A stretch of 64,000 nt of DNA from Sphingomonas sp. NBWT7 (GTDB lineage Bacteria > Pseudomonadota > Alphaproteobacteria > Sphingomonadales > Sphingomonadaceae), in assembly GCF_014217605.1 (NCBI RefSeq), contig NZ_CP043639.1, forward strand, positions 1,759,501-1,823,500. The letters run 5' to 3'. This document shows positions 56,018 through 64,000 of this stretch, piece after piece. Below the pieces are notes generated by a model. The model did not search any database. It saw only the letters and a program-made list of their open reading frames with translations, and had not been told where the DNA came from. Every line of letters starts with the position of its first letter. Within the stretch, counting starts at the first letter, position 1. The position numbers and the translations under genes are program-made.

Positions 56018-56398
56018 TCAGCCCTCCGCCAGCGCCTGCCGGATCGTCTCGATCGGCAGGCGCAGTACCTCGGCGAGGCTCTCGGGAGTTGCGCCGCGCG
56101 CGGCCAGCGCACGGATGCGGTCTGAATCGATTACCATGCGATAGCCGCTGGTGTCGCGATCCTCGCGCACGATATCCTTGCGCCCCGATCCGCGCCGCCG
56201 CTGCGCCGCTGCGGTATGCGGATCGCTCTCCCTCAGCGCCGCATCCGCCGCGCGCGCCGCCTGCCGCGCTGTCTCGCGCGAGGCGGCCGATGCGGCGCGT
56301 GCCGCCGCGCGCGCTTCCAGTCGGTCGGCCAGCGGCTCGCTTCGCGCGCGTCGTTCAATCGGTGGTGTCGGGGCCAACCCCCAGCTCTTGTCGACCAT
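56018..56398 (-). CDS. Hypothetical alanine/arginine-rich protein with a C-terminal HTH-like segment
   Basis: 126 residues from ATG at 56398 (MVDKSWGLAPTPP). The middle is A/R-rich (RLEARAAARAASAASRETARQ) and may be a helical linker; the C-terminus DSDRIRALAARGATPESLAEVLRLPIETIRQALAEG looks like a small helix-turn-helix. Function not assigned. The frame extends upstream to 56467 with poorer composition. Confidence 0.55.
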   Translation of the reverse strand: MVDKSWGLAPTPPIERRARSEPLADRLEARAAARAASAASRETARQAARAADAALRESDPHTAAAQRRRGSGRKDIVREDRDTSGYRMVIDSDRIRALAARGATPESLAEVLRLPIETIRQALAEG

Positions 56399-56536
56399 CA
56401 GGCGCGCGCCCATCCGCCAGCGGCGCCCGCGACGCAAGCCGCATCGCGCCGGAACCCCGGTGTGCAACTTCTACGCGAGAGCCCCCGACGTCCGGCCCAT
56501 TGCGCCCGGCCGCTCCCGCGCCGACATAGCGCGGCA

Positions 56537-58354
56537 ATGCCGCCAACTGATCCGACCAACCGCACCGCCGACCGCCCGCTCGGGCCGACGCTGTGCCGCT
56601 TCCTCCCCTATCTCTGGCCTTCGGACGCGCCGGGGATGAAGCTGCGCGTCACCGGCGCGATGCTGCTCGTCGTCGCCTCGAAGCTGGTGCAGGTCTATGG
56701 CGCCCCCTTCGCGCTGCAAGGCGCGGTCGATGGCATGGCCGGCGTGCCGCGCTCGCCCGCCAGCCTCGTGATCCTACTCGTCATCGGCTATGCCGCGGCG
56801 CGCTTCGGCAGCACGCTGTTCGACAATCTGCGCAACACGGTGTTCGAAAGCGTCGGGCAGGAGGCGACCCGCCGGCTCGCCGCGCAGGTGTTCCGCCACC
56901 TTCACGATCTGTCGCTGCGCTTCCACCTCGAACGGCGCACCGGCGCGGTCACCAAGGTGGTCGAGCGCGGCACCAAAAGCATCGACACGATGCTCTACTT
57001 CCTCCTGTTCAACATCGCGCCGACCGTGCTCGAGCTCAGCCTCGTGCTCGGCATCTTCTGGGTGAAGTTCGGCTGGCCGCTCGTCGCCGCGACGGTGGCG
57101 ATGGTCGTCATCTACATCTGGTTCACGCGAAAGGTGACTGACTGGCGCGCCGCCCTGCGCGAACAAATGAACGATCTCGATACCGGTGCGGTCGCGCACG
57201 CGGTCGATTCGCTGCTCAACTTTGAGACGGTGAAATATTTCGGCGCGGAGGAACGCGAGGCCAAGCGTTACGACGCGGCAATGGGCGCCTATGCCAAGGC
57301 CGCCGTGCGCTCGGAGAACAGCCTCGCCTGGCTCAACGTCGGGCAGGCGGCGATCACCAACCTGATGCTCGGCGGCGGCATGGCGTTCGTCGTCTGGGGC
57401 TGGGCGCAGGGGCGGTTCAGCGCGGGCGACGTGGTGCTCGTCTCGACGCTGCTCGCGCAGCTGTTCCGCCCGCTCGATCTGCTCGGCATGGTCTATCGCA
57501 CGATCCGCCAGGGGGTGATCGACATGGGCGCGATGTTCGATCTCGTCGACACGCCGTCGGAGGTGGTCGACGCGCCGAACGCCCAGCCGCTGGTGGTCGA
57601 TCGCGGCCACCTGCGCTTCGAGGACGTGCGTTTCGGCTACGACGCCGATCGCCTGATCCTGAAGGGCATCACGCTCGACATCCCCGCCGGCGCCACGGTC
57701 GCCGTCGTCGGCCCGTCGGGCGCGGGCAAGTCGACGCTCGCGCGTCTTCTCTACCGCTTCTACGATCTCACCGATGGCCGCGTCACGATCGACGGGCAGG
57801 ATATCGCACAGGTCACGCAGGCGTCGCTGCGCCGCGCGATCGGCATCGTGCCGCAGGACACGGTGCTGTTCAACGACACGATCGGCTACAACATCGCCTA
57901 CGGCCGCGAGGGCGCCAGCGAAGCGGAAATCCACGCCGCTGCGCGCGGCGCCGCGATCGCCGGCTTCATCGAGGGGCAGAGCGACGGCTACGACACGCGC
58001 GTCGGCGAGCGCGGGCTCAAACTGTCGGGCGGGGAGAAACAGCGGGTCGCGATCGCGCGCACTTTGCTCAAGAACCCGCCGATCCTAATTCTCGACGAGG
58101 CGACGTCGGCGCTCGACAGCCGGACGGAGGCGGACATCATGGCGACGCTCCACGCGATTGAGCGCGGCCGCACCACCATCGTCATCGCGCACCGCCTGTC
58201 GACGATCGTTCATGCCGACAAGATCGTCGTGCTCGAGGCTGGCCGTGTCGTCGAACAGGGCACGCACGCCGAATTGCTGCGCGCCGACGGTACCTATGCC
58301 GAACTATGGGCGCGCCAGGCGAACGAGCGGCGCGAAGCGCTGGTCGACGGCTGA
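56537..58354 (+). CDS. ATM1-type ABC exporter (permease plus ATPase)
   Basis: 605 residues. N-terminal six-helix permease (about 20-320), then an ATP-binding domain: Walker A GPSGAGKSTL, signature LSGGEKQRVA, Walker B ILILDEATSALD, H-loop region IAHRLSTIVHADK. The sequence closely matches mitochondrial ATM1 and bacterial homologues that export glutathione-linked metals or persulfides. The ATG at 56537 is used; the frame extends upstream in another gene's antisense. Confidence 0.92.
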   Translation: MPPTDPTNRTADRPLGPTLCRFLPYLWPSDAPGMKLRVTGAMLLVVASKLVQVYGAPFALQGAVDGMAGVPRSPASLVILLVIGYAAARFGSTLFDNLRNTVFESVGQEATRRLAAQVFRHLHDLSLRFHLERRTGAVTKVVERGTKSIDTMLYFLLFNIAPTVLELSLVLGIFWVKFGWPLVAATVAMVVIYIWFTRKVTDWRAALREQMNDLDTGAVAHAVDSLLNFETVKYFGAEEREAKRYDAAMGAYAKAAVRSENSLAWLNVGQAAITNLMLGGGMAFVVWGWAQGRFSAGDVVLVSTLLAQLFRPLDLLGMVYRTIRQGVIDMGAMFDLVDTPSEVVDAPNAQPLVVDRGHLRFEDVRFGYDADRLILKGITLDIPAGATVAVVGPSGAGKSTLARLLYRFYDLTDGRVTIDGQDIAQVTQASLRRAIGIVPQDTVLFNDTIGYNIAYGREGASEAEIHAAARGAAIAGFIEGQSDGYDTRVGERGLKLSGGEKQRVAIARTLLKNPPILILDEATSALDSRTEADIMATLHAIERGRTTIVIAHRLSTIVHADKIVVLEAGRVVEQGTHAELLRADGTYAELWARQANERREALVDG

Positions 58355-58562
58355 ACGGCTGGCCACCCACAGGGCGCCCCCGCTTGAAAAGACGACGATC
58401 CGGCCGAGGAGTCGCGTGACGGCACGAACGAAGCTGAACCTAGGCGCCGCGAGAATTCGGATAGCAGGAGGCATCAGGTGACCGCAGCTCCCCCGGGCTC
58501 GCACATCCTATACCCTGCGTGGCGCCAGCATTGCCACGCCCTTAGTCGCAACGACTTTAATG

Positions 58563-58835
58563 CTACGCCAGCAGGTCGCGATACGCCGGATGCTTGCGGA
58601 TGAACGCCGCGACGAACGGGCATTGCGGCACCACCTTCAACGCCTGATCGCGCGCGCTGTCGAGCGCGGCACGGATTAGCTTTGATCCCACGCCCCGCCC
58701 CTCGATCGCAGGTGGCACGACAGTGTGGGTGAAGACGATGCGGTCCCCCTCCCGCTGATAGGCGGCGACGGCGCGATAGCCGTCGAGGTCGAGCTCGAAT
58801 TCCTGCTCGGCACGATTGTCGCGGACGGTGTTCAT
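58563..58835 (-). CDS. Small GNAT-fold N-acetyltransferase
   Basis: 90 residues. Compact GNAT: FELDLDGYRAVAAYQREGDRIVFTHTVVPPAIEGRGVGSKLIRAALDSARDQALKVVPQCPFVAAFIRKHPAY-like order, with the acetyl-CoA loop RGVGSKLIRAAL. Family resembles NATD1/YjdJ proteins whose substrates are unknown. The 208-bp gap to its left contains weak hairpins (58517-58539, 58544-58556) but no gene. Confidence 0.85.
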   Translation of the reverse strand: MNTVRDNRAEQEFELDLDGYRAVAAYQREGDRIVFTHTVVPPAIEGRGVGSKLIRAALDSARDQALKVVPQCPFVAAFIRKHPAYRDLLA

Positions 58836-58914
58836 CCGATCGGCCTAGCGCGTCGGCAGCGCCGCGTCACTGGCACAGCGCATCAACCGGATCAGCCGAC
58901 CCGGTGCGCTTTGA

Positions 58915-59508
58915 TCACCGCGGGATGTTGACGACGACGCGGCGGTTTCGCGCCCGGCCGTCCGGATCATCGGTGCCGTCCGGGCGCGCATTGGGTGCGA
59001 TCGGCTCGGCCTCACCGCGGCCGGCGGCGACGAACGCGCGAGCCGCCATGCCCGGCTGACTCTTCAACCAGGCGGCCACCGCCTCGGCGCGGCGCGTCGA
59101 CAGGGCGAGGTTGTACGCTTCCTCCCCCTTCGAGTCGCTGTGCCCGACGACGCTGATCTCGCCGGGTCCGCCCTGTCGCACCAGATCGGCCGCGCGCTGC
59201 AAATTGGCCTGCGCCTCCGGGGTCAGCGTCGCCTCGTCGAACGCGAACAGCGTGTCGGCGGCGAGTTGGACGCGCGTCTGCGTCGCGGTCCGTTCGACCA
59301 CGAAGTCACTGACGGCGCCGCTGAGCGGGCTCGTCGTCCCGCTCAGCGCACTGACGGTACCGATCTGCCGTGACGGCGCGGTCGGCGTCGCGGCGGGTGC
59401 TGCCTCGGTAGGTCGCTCTACCGCGGCGTCCGGTGCCGGCTTCCCGCACGCTGCAAAGCCGATCGCCGCTGCGCCTGCCAACGCCCAACCCGCGCGCCGA
59501 CGGATCAT
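58915..59508 (-). CDS. OmpA-family lipoprotein
   Basis: 197 residues from ATG at 59508. Lipobox GFAAC at about 21. The C-terminal OmpA-like domain (about 95-197) has VQLAADTLFAFDEATLTPEAQANLQRAADLVRQ and peptidoglycan-site VVGHSDSKGEEAYNLALSTRRAEAVAAWL, ending RNRRVVVNIPR. It would attach to the outer membrane and bind peptidoglycan, possibly adding to Pal. The start overlaps the stop of the next lipoprotein upstream (ATGA). Confidence 0.88.
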   Translation of the reverse strand: MIRRRAGWALAGAAAIGFAACGKPAPDAAVERPTEAAPAATPTAPSRQIGTVSALSGTTSPLSGAVSDFVVERTATQTRVQLAADTLFAFDEATLTPEAQANLQRAADLVRQGGPGEISVVGHSDSKGEEAYNLALSTRRAEAVAAWLKSQPGMAARAFVAAGRGEAEPIAPNARPDGTDDPDGRARNRRVVVNIPR

Positions 59509-60068
59509 CGCGTCACCGGCACCGCATCGAAGGGCGCCACGCCAGGCAGCGCGATCGACACCGTCTTGCTGGTCGCGGGCGGCGCGGGGAATTTGAACCA
59601 CACGACCGAAGGGGTGCGCCAGCTCTCTGGGCTCACGCTCGTGCCGTTCGATTCGAGCGGCGCCGCCATGTACTTCCCGGCGTTGTCCTTCAACACGCCG
59701 ATCCGCTGCGACGTCGTGTCGTCGATCACACTGACGTCCTCGATGCGCATATGGGCGCAGCACGTGCCGCCCGAAAAGGTCATCGATACCGTCAGGATAT
59801 CGCCGGTGACGGCGACGCGGTTCAATGCGACGTTGTTCCCCTTCGGCCCCGGCTGCGTCTGGATCGCGGGCGCCTGGATCTGCGCCACCGGCGAAGCGCT
59901 CGGCGTCGCCGCGGGAACGACCTCGCGGGTCACGCCGGCGCCCCCCGCCGATACGTCATCTTTGGTCTCGGATGCCGAGGCGTTCGCGTGCGTGTCGTCA
60001 CGCGGGGCGGAGCATCCCGCCAACGCCGCGGCCACGATCAGCGACATGCCTCCCCACGTCCTGCGCAT
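59505..60068 (-). CDS. Lipoprotein of unknown function, paired with the OmpA-like gene
   Basis: 187 residues from ATG at 60068 (MRRTWGGMSLIVAAALAGCSAP), lipobox LAGC. Mature part has a disordered stretch (about 25-80) and a beta-rich C-terminal domain with VSMTFSGGTCCAHMRIEDVSVIDDTTSQRIGVLKDN, resembling small envelope proteins with a core around FSGG. Co-translated with the OmpA-family lipoprotein. The frame reaches 60098, but 30 upstream residues are poor. Confidence 0.75.
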   Translation of the reverse strand: MRRTWGGMSLIVAAALAGCSAPRDDTHANASASETKDDVSAGGAGVTREVVPAATPSASPVAQIQAPAIQTQPGPKGNNVALNRVAVTGDILTVSMTFSGGTCCAHMRIEDVSVIDDTTSQRIGVLKDNAGKYMAAPLESNGTSVSPESWRTPSVVWFKFPAPPATSKTVSIALPGVAPFDAVPVTR

Positions 60069-60173
60069 CGATTCTCTCCCGAAATGACGTCGGGTCAATG
60101 CCCGGCGCCGATCCGTGGTTCCCGCCTGTCGCCCGGTTGCCGCCCCCGCCTCCCCCGCCTAGAGCCGCCGGCA

Positions 60174-61937
60174 ATGGCCGCCGATCCCGTCCCCATCCTT
60201 CAGAAGCTGTTCGGTTTTCCCGATTTCCGCGGTGTTCAGCGCCAGGTGGTCGACCGTGTCCTCGCCGGCCAGTCGACGCTCGCGGTGATGCCGACGGGCG
60301 CGGGCAAGTCGCTGACGTATCAGCTGCCCGCCACGATGCTCGAGGGCACCTGCGTCGTCGTCTCGCCGCTGATCGCGCTCATGCACGATCAGCTGCGCGC
60401 GGCGGAGGCGGTCGGGATCCGCGCCGCGACGCTCACCAGCGTCGACGAGAACAAGGCGGAGACACGCGGCCGCTTCCTCGATGGCGCGCTCGACCTGCTG
60501 TATATCGCGCCGGAACGCGCCTCCACCGCCGACTTCCGCGACCTGCTCGATCGCGGCCGCGTGGCCTTGTTCGCGATCGACGAGGCGCATTGCGTCAGCG
60601 AATGGGGGCATGATTTCCGCCCCGATTACCGCCTGCTGCGCCCGCTGCTTGATCGCTTCCCCGATGTCCCCCGCCTCGCGCTGACGGCGACCGCCGACGC
60701 GCATACCCGCGACGACATCCTCGAACAGCTCGGCATTCCGCACGACGGGATGATCGTCGCCGGGTTCGATCGGCCAAACATCCGCTACGCGATCACCCCG
60801 CGCGACAATACGACGCGCCAGATCGCCGATCTGATCCGCGACACGCCCGGCGCCGGGATCGTCTACGTTCCCTCGCGCGCCGGCACCGAGAAGATGGCCG
60901 ACGTGCTGCGTACCGCGACGGGCCGCCCGGTGCGCGCCTATCACGCGGGGCTCGGTCCCGAGGTGCGCCGCCGCAACCAGGCCGATTTCGTCGCCAGTGA
61001 GGACATGGTGATCTGCGCCACCGTCGCGTTCGGCATGGGCATCGACAAGCCCGACGTCCGCTTCGTCGCGCACGCCGGCCTGCCCAAGTCGATCGAGGCC
61101 TATTACCAGGAAACCGGCCGCGCCGGGCGGGACGGCGATCCGGCGGTCGCGCATCTCTTCTGGGGTGCGGTCGACTTCGCCCGCGCGTGCCAGCGCATCG
61201 GAGAGGTCGAGCCCGCCCGCCAGCCCGGCGAGCGCCAGCGGCTCAACGCGCTCGGCGCGCTGGTTGAAACGGCGGGCTGCCGCCGCCGCATCCTGCTCGC
61301 GCATTTCGGCGAGCACCCGCCCGAGACATGCGGCAATTGCGACAATTGCCTCTCGCCCCCCGCCGCGATCAACGCGACCGAGACAGCGCGCAAATATCTC
61401 TCGGCGGTCTTCCGCACCGGGCAGAGCTTCGGCGCGACCTATGTCGAGGAGGTGCTGACCGGCAAATCGAGCGAGCGCAGCCTGATGAACGGGCACGAGG
61501 CGCTGTCGGTGTGGAACATCGTCGAAGGTGACGAGGCGGCGCTGCTCAAGCCCGTCGGGCGCGCGCTGCTGCTGCGCGACGCGCTGCGCGCCAATCATCA
61601 CGGTGGGCTTGAATTCGGGCCGGCCGCGCGCGGCTTCATCAAGGGTGAGGACAGTTTGAAGCTCGTCGTCCCGCCCAAGCGCGCGCGCCGCCGCCGTGGC
61701 GATCAGCCTGCCAATCCCGTCAACGATCCGCTGTTCGACGCGCTACGCAACCGCCGCCGCGAGCTCGCGCAGGAGGCCGGCGTCCCACCCTACGTCATCT
61801 TCCACGATTCGGTGCTGCGCGAGATGGCGGCGCTCCGCCCCGCCACGCTCCACGCGCTCGGCCGCCTCACCGGCATCGGCCAGCGCAAGCTCGATGCCTA
61901 TGGCGAACCGTTCCTCAAAGTGATCCGCGAGAATTAG
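60174..61937 (+). CDS. recQ: ATP-dependent DNA helicase RecQ
   Basis: 587 residues. Helicase motifs in order: Walker A MPTGAGKSLTY (about 39), DEAHC (DEAH box), SEWGHDFRPDYR, LALTATA, VYVPSRAGTE, GMGIDKPDVRFVAHAG, QETGRAGRDG. Then the zinc-binding CRRRILLAHFGE...CGNCDNC and a C-terminal HRDC domain (about 515-587). Acts in recombination repair and replication restart. The ATG at 60174 gives MAADPVPILQKLFGF; a longer antisense-derived frame starts at 59433. Confidence 0.97.
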   Translation: MAADPVPILQKLFGFPDFRGVQRQVVDRVLAGQSTLAVMPTGAGKSLTYQLPATMLEGTCVVVSPLIALMHDQLRAAEAVGIRAATLTSVDENKAETRGRFLDGALDLLYIAPERASTADFRDLLDRGRVALFAIDEAHCVSEWGHDFRPDYRLLRPLLDRFPDVPRLALTATADAHTRDDILEQLGIPHDGMIVAGFDRPNIRYAITPRDNTTRQIADLIRDTPGAGIVYVPSRAGTEKMADVLRTATGRPVRAYHAGLGPEVRRRNQADFVASEDMVICATVAFGMGIDKPDVRFVAHAGLPKSIEAYYQETGRAGRDGDPAVAHLFWGAVDFARACQRIGEVEPARQPGERQRLNALGALVETAGCRRRILLAHFGEHPPETCGNCDNCLSPPAAINATETARKYLSAVFRTGQSFGATYVEEVLTGKSSERSLMNGHEALSVWNIVEGDEAALLKPVGRALLLRDALRANHHGGLEFGPAARGFIKGEDSLKLVVPPKRARRRRGDQPANPVNDPLFDALRNRRRELAQEAGVPPYVIFHDSVLREMAALRPATLHALGRLTGIGQRKLDAYGEPFLKVIREN

Positions 61938-61944
61938 CCGCCGT

Positions 61945-61971
61945 ATCGATCGGCCAGCTTCACGGATCGAT
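61945..61971. terminator. Weak hairpin after recQ
   Basis: Arms ATCGATC (61945-61951) and GATCGAT (61965-61971), 13-nt loop, 8 bp past the recQ stop. No T-tract. The rest of the 254-bp gap up to 62192 shows no gene or other structure I can support. Confidence 0.3.
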
Positions 61972-62191
61972 TGAACGTCAACACAGGACGAACCGGACGT
62001 AGCGGTCTCCGCCTTCTGACGGCCGAGCGCGCGCCTTGCCGTCGCCACAGCGGTTGCTCGGGGTCCGACGCCGCCCGTCTGCCCCGGCGCCGCCACGCCG
62101 GCGCGATCGATACGCCACGCCGACCGGAATCGCCGAACCAGACCCGACGAAGCGGTTCTCCCCCGCGCCAACCTGCGCTAGGAACGATGCC

Positions 62192-62626
62192 ATGCTCGAC
62201 ATCCGCCGCATCGACGATCGTGTCTCGGTCGCCCCGCAGATCGCCCCCGAGGATATCGCCGCGATCAAGGCCGCGGGCTTCGTCGCGATCGTCAACAACC
62301 GGCCCGATGGCGAGGAGGGCGGCCAGCCGACCAGCGACGCGATCCGCGCCGCGGCCGAGGATCACGGCCTCGCCTACACCGCCATTCCCGTCACCCACGC
62401 CGGCTTCTCGATGCCGCAGGTCAGCGCGATGATCGACGCGCTCACCACCGCGAACGGCCCGGTGCTGGCCTATTGCCGCTCGGGCACCCGCTCGTGCAAC
62501 CTGTGGGCGCTGGCGCAGGCGGGGCTCGGCGCCGATGCGGAAGCGCTCGTCACGCAGGCGCGCGGCGCCGGCTACGACATCTCGGGGCTGCGCCCGCTGA
62601 TGGAAGCCGTCAAACCCGCCGAGTAA
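62192..62626 (+). CDS. Rhodanese-like sulfurtransferase domain protein (Blh/DUF442 type)
   Basis: 144 residues. The active-site loop LAYCRSGTRSCNLWALA has the catalytic Cys95 in a CRSGTR loop typical of this family. The N-terminal part (residues 1-90) matches the beta-lactamase-hydrolase-associated domain (DIAAIKAAGFVAIVNNRPDGE). Often paired with metallo-beta-lactamases or detoxification; here it stands alone upstream of a small membrane protein. ATG at 62192 with AGGA about 8 bp upstream. Confidence 0.85.
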   Translation: MLDIRRIDDRVSVAPQIAPEDIAAIKAAGFVAIVNNRPDGEEGGQPTSDAIRAAAEDHGLAYTAIPVTHAGFSMPQVSAMIDALTTANGPVLAYCRSGTRSCNLWALAQAGLGADAEALVTQARGAGYDISGLRPLMEAVKPAE

Positions 62627-62680
62627 GCGCGCGGCATCGATCGCCGACGCGTCATCCTTCCTCCCGACCGATCGACCCGC

Positions 62681-63076
62681 ATGAACTGGATCGTCTTCGC
62701 CGCCTCGCTCGCCGCGGTGCTCGCGCTTGCCGGGCTCGCCGCGTGGCTCAAGCTCGGCGGCACCGACCGGCGGCTCGCCGACCCCGAACAGGTCATGCGC
62801 GCCGCGGAGGAAGCGCTGCCCGGTTTCGTCGCGCAGTCCGCGGCGGTCGGCAGCGACGGACGCGCGGCGCTGATCTTCGGCGACGGCCTGCGTATCGTCG
62901 TGGTGAAGGCACACGGCGCGCGCATCGCGGCGCGCGAGATCGTCTGGCGCGACGTTCGCGCGACGCATGAGGGAATGGTCGTCGCCACCGGCGAGCGGCG
63001 CTTCGGCGAGGTGCTCGTCGCCGGCGTCGACAATCTCGACGTCCGCCGGCTGGCGCCGCAACTGACACGCGTGTAA
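62681..63076 (+). CDS. Hypothetical single-pass membrane protein
   Basis: 131 residues: membrane segment (about 5-25, FAASLAAVLALAGLAAWL), then a soluble domain with EEALPGFVAQSAAVGSDGRAALIFGDGLRIVVVK and a repeated A/R-rich tail. Appears a compact periplasmic or cytosolic small domain. No family recognised. Rightward, between the rhodanese-like protein and the fatty acid hydroxylase-like gene. Confidence 0.65.
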   Translation: MNWIVFAASLAAVLALAGLAAWLKLGGTDRRLADPEQVMRAAEEALPGFVAQSAAVGSDGRAALIFGDGLRIVVVKAHGARIAAREIVWRDVRATHEGMVVATGERRFGEVLVAGVDNLDVRRLAPQLTRV

Positions 63077-63112
63077 GCACCTTTCCATAACAGGAGAGGC
63101 TTGCCGCGCACC

Positions 63113-64000
63113 ATGGCGCTACCCGACCCCGTAAGCCTGGCGGTGCCCGGCTTCGTCCTGCTCGTTCTCGTCGAGATGATCGTCGCGTGGGCGAAAGACC
63201 GGACGCGCTACGAAGCGCGCGATACGCTCACCTCGCTCGGTCTCGGGCTCGGCAGCACCGTCGCCGGCGTTCTGTCGGCGGGCGCCGTCTTCGCGCTCGC
63301 CACCTGGCTTCACCGCTTCCGCCTCTTCGACATCGGCTACGCCTGGTACTGGTTCGTCGTCGCCTTTGTGCTCGACGATTTCGCCTATTACCTCTTCCAC
63401 CGCTCGGCGCATCGCGTCCGCTGGTTCTGGGCGAGCCACGTCATCCATCACAGCTCGCAGCACTATAATCTGTCGACTGCGCTGCGACAGACCTGGACCG
63501 GCTTCTTCAGCCTTACCTTCCTCTTCCGGCTGCCGCTGTTCCTCCTCGGCTTCCCGCCCGCGATGGTGTTCTTCGTCGCCGGGCTCAACCTCGTCTACCA
63601 GTTCTGGATCCATACCGAAGTGATCGGCCGGCTGCCGCGCTGGGTCGAGGCGGTGATGAATACGCCCTCGCACCACCGCGTCCACCACGCGACCAATCCC
63701 CGCTACCTCGATCGCAACTACGCCGGCGTGTTCATCGTGTGGGATCGCCTGTTCGGCACGTTCGAACCCGAGCGCGACGATGATCGGCCGCGCTACGGCA
63801 TCGTTCACCAGCTCGGCAGCTTCAACCTCTTGTGGGCCGCGTTCCACGAATGGATCGTGATCGCGCGCGACACATGGCACGCACCCTGGGGATCGAAGCT
63901 CGGCTACCTCTGGCGCCCGCCCGGCTGGAGCCACGACGGCTCGCGCCCCACCAGCGAGAGGCTCAAGGCCCAGTGGCTGACGCGCGAGGAGGCACGGCGG
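63113..64000 (+). CDS. Fatty acid hydroxylase / sterol desaturase family protein (partial)
   Basis: At least 296 residues; runs off the right edge. Integral membrane di-iron enzyme with several hydrophobic segments and the three histidine clusters of the family: LFHRSAHR, HVIHHSS and TPSHHRVHHATN. Acts on lipid or sterol-like substrates; in sphingomonads such enzymes modify carotenoids, hopanoids or fatty acids. ATG at 63113 is used; an in-frame TTG at 63101 sits right behind an AGGAG and may be the true start, adding four residues. Confidence 0.88.
   Translation, partial: MALPDPVSLAVPGFVLLVLVEMIVAWAKDRTRYEARDTLTSLGLGLGSTVAGVLSAGAVFALATWLHRFRLFDIGYAWYWFVVAFVLDDFAYYLFHRSAHRVRWFWASHVIHHSSQHYNLSTALRQTWTGFFSLTFLFRLPLFLLGFPPAMVFFVAGLNLVYQFWIHTEVIGRLPRWVEAVMNTPSHHRVHHATNPRYLDRNYAGVFIVWDRLFGTFEPERDDDRPRYGIVHQLGSFNLLWAAFHEWIVIARDTWHAPWGSKLGYLWRPPGWSHDGSRPTSERLKAQWLTREEARR

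Overview
The window is a gene-dense, high-GC (roughly two-thirds G+C by eye) bacterial chromosome segment that reads like a Sphingomonas-type alphaproteobacterium (Sphingomonadaceae). Supporting signs are a class I (archaeal-type) lysyl-tRNA synthetase, a RibB whose C-terminal GTP-cyclohydrolase-like half has lost its zinc cysteines, a complete ybgC-tolQ-tolR-tolA-tolB-pal cluster, many small envelope lipoproteins, and frequent GTG/TTG starts that overlap the preceding stop codon. I see no rRNA, tRNA, insertion sequence, prophage, integrase or CRISPR array. Most of the window looks like ordinary chromosomal backbone.

Layout. Positions 1-9900 carry the tail of a small membrane protein, a P450 with a palindromic site in front of it, a bestrophin-type channel, a compact riboflavin operon read leftward (small membrane protein-ribD-ribE-ribB-CYTH protein-ribH, all overlapping), a TonB-like protein, gltX, and rightward prs. 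Positions 10000-17500 hold a PilZ protein, lysK, a nitronate monooxygenase-like flavoprotein, a translationally coupled trio (SRAP/YedK, nhaA, histone-deacetylase-like amidohydrolase) and a membrane dipeptidase. Positions 17600-27100 hold a small conserved-looking protein, a periplasmic cyclophilin, two M20 peptidases, uvrB, a PRC-barrel protein, lipoproteins and an NAPE-PLD-type metallohydrolase. Between 19967 and 20416 lies a non-coding-looking stretch with an 18-codon ORF behind an exceptionally long Shine-Dalgarno match, hairpins and four 16-bp tandem repeats.

Positions 27100-37000 contain a GNAT protein, a TetR regulator divergent from an APH-fold phosphotransferase, acs, and a leftward block yhhQ-argB-yggT-folD-hypothetical-marC. 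Positions 37100-42840 run mostly rightward: a CNT nucleoside transporter with a recognisable promoter, a TfoX-like protein, a lower-GC orphan protein, an SDR (leftward), and a two-gene ABC importer whose permease and binding protein are fused. Positions 42885-49830 are the Tol-Pal system plus a proline/alanine-rich lipoprotein and a GT61-like protein. Positions 49940-64000 hold a second flavin-dependent oxidoreductase, YjbQ, lysC, ubiG, an S9 peptidase, an ATM1-type ABC exporter, an OmpA-like lipoprotein pair, recQ, a rhodanese-like protein, and a fatty acid hydroxylase/sterol desaturase that runs off the right edge.

Functionally the window mixes housekeeping (riboflavin, PRPP, aminoacylation, Lys/Arg/folate metabolism, ubiquinone, DNA repair by UvrB/RecQ/SRAP) with envelope maintenance (Tol-Pal, lipoproteins, periplasmic peptidases). 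No convincing new multi-gene system is visible. The most unusual signals are the 18-codon ORF region near 20.2 kb, the GC-rich hairpin repeats at 27.2 kb, palindromic sites at 1.6, 7.5 and 30.9 kb, and the fused osmoprotectant/EgtU-type transporter.
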